A stretch of 64,000 bases of DNA from Cladopsammia gracilis (taxonomy: Eukaryota; Cnidaria; Anthozoa; Scleractinia; Dendrophylliidae), in assembly GCA_022457155.1 (NCBI GenBank), contig JAJGOT010000464.1, positions 248,001 through 312,000 on the forward strand, written 5' to 3'. The notes under the pieces were generated by a model. That model was not told the DNA's origin. It searched no databases and was given only the letters and a program-made list of their open reading frames with translations. Position numbers and translations under genes: made by a program. Shown here piece after piece: positions 63,745 to 64,000 of this stretch (within the stretch, counting starts at the first letter, position 1; each line of letters starts with the position of its first letter).

Positions 63745-64000
63745 TTTTGAACATATTTTAGATTGAAATTGGGCCTAGATTTTGAACACTGATTTTAGTT
63801 TGAAGTTGGGCCTAAATTTTGAACAATTTAGTATAAAATTGGGCCTTGATTTTGAACACTGATTTTAGTTTGAAGTTGGGCCAAGATTTTGAACAATTTA
63901 GTATAAAATTGGGCCTAGATTTTGAACACTGATTTTAGTTTGAAGTTGGGCCTAGATTTGAACAATTTAGTATAAAATTGGGCCTTGATTTTGAACATTT
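63745..64000 (+). repeat. 70-bp satellite, continues past the window
   Basis: Higher-order unit of two related sub-units ('attgggcctagattttgaac...actgattttagtttgaag' and 'ttgggcctaaattttgaaca...atttagtataaa'). GGGCC landmarks at 63,771, 63,808, 63,841, 63,878, 63,911, 63,948 and 63,980 alternate 37 and 33/32 bp. The end is not reached. Confidence 0.9.

Overview
The window is animal nuclear DNA. Every gene is split by GT/AG introns (except DHX35 and one orphan ORF), the intergenic space is AT-rich, and it is packed with short inverted-repeat transposons (MITEs), tRNA-derived SINEs, truncated LINE 3' ends, microsatellites and minisatellites. Gene content (FGF ligand, secreted PAN/EGF/uromodulin-D8C protein, single-TM aspartyl beta-hydroxylase) and the repeat style suggest an anthozoan cnidarian, most likely a stony coral. 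That taxonomic call is inference; I could not run a search.

Layout. 1-10.5 kb: no intact gene; MITEs and a tandem segmental duplication (6.7-7.9 and 8.0-9.4 kb) carrying two decayed copies of a Crypton/ZMYM-like N-terminal fragment. 10.56-13.42 kb (+): two-exon kelch-like BTB-BACK-kelch protein (564 aa). 14.5-14.9 kb: LINE tail. 15.84-23.65 kb (-): seven-exon ASPH homologue, 531 aa, rebuilt from phase-compatible exons. 23.89-25.99 kb (+): intronless DHX35 homologue, head-to-head with ASPH across 233 bp. 26-30.8 kb: MITE field. 30.85-31.54 kb (-): orphan 228-aa ORF. 31.5-44.9 kb: gene-poor, with Harbinger-like elements, minisatellite arrays and CCAAT-rich MITEs. 44.96-46.32 kb (+): fibroblast growth factor gene, three exons, initiator exon not found. 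49.84-56.71 kb (-): four-exon PDCL3 homologue (242 aa) whose introns are full of transposons. 57.4-60 kb: tandem segmental duplication. 60.90-62.79 kb (+): five-exon secreted PAN-EGF-EGF-EGF-D8C protein (366 aa) with a decayed extra EGF exon in an intron. 63.3-64 kb: an inverted-repeat-bounded element containing a complete hammerhead ribozyme motif, then a 70-bp satellite running off the end.

The genes are unrelated housekeeping (DHX35 RNA helicase, PDCL3 chaperone co-factor), secretory-pathway (ASPH, a hydroxylase of EGF-like domains) and signalling/extracellular genes. ASPH-type enzymes modify EGF domains such as those in the protein at 61-62 kb, but nothing here shows a direct link. The most striking non-gene item is the type-I hammerhead ribozyme at 63,613-63,657, with degenerate hammerhead-like relatives near 58.2 and 59.9 kb.
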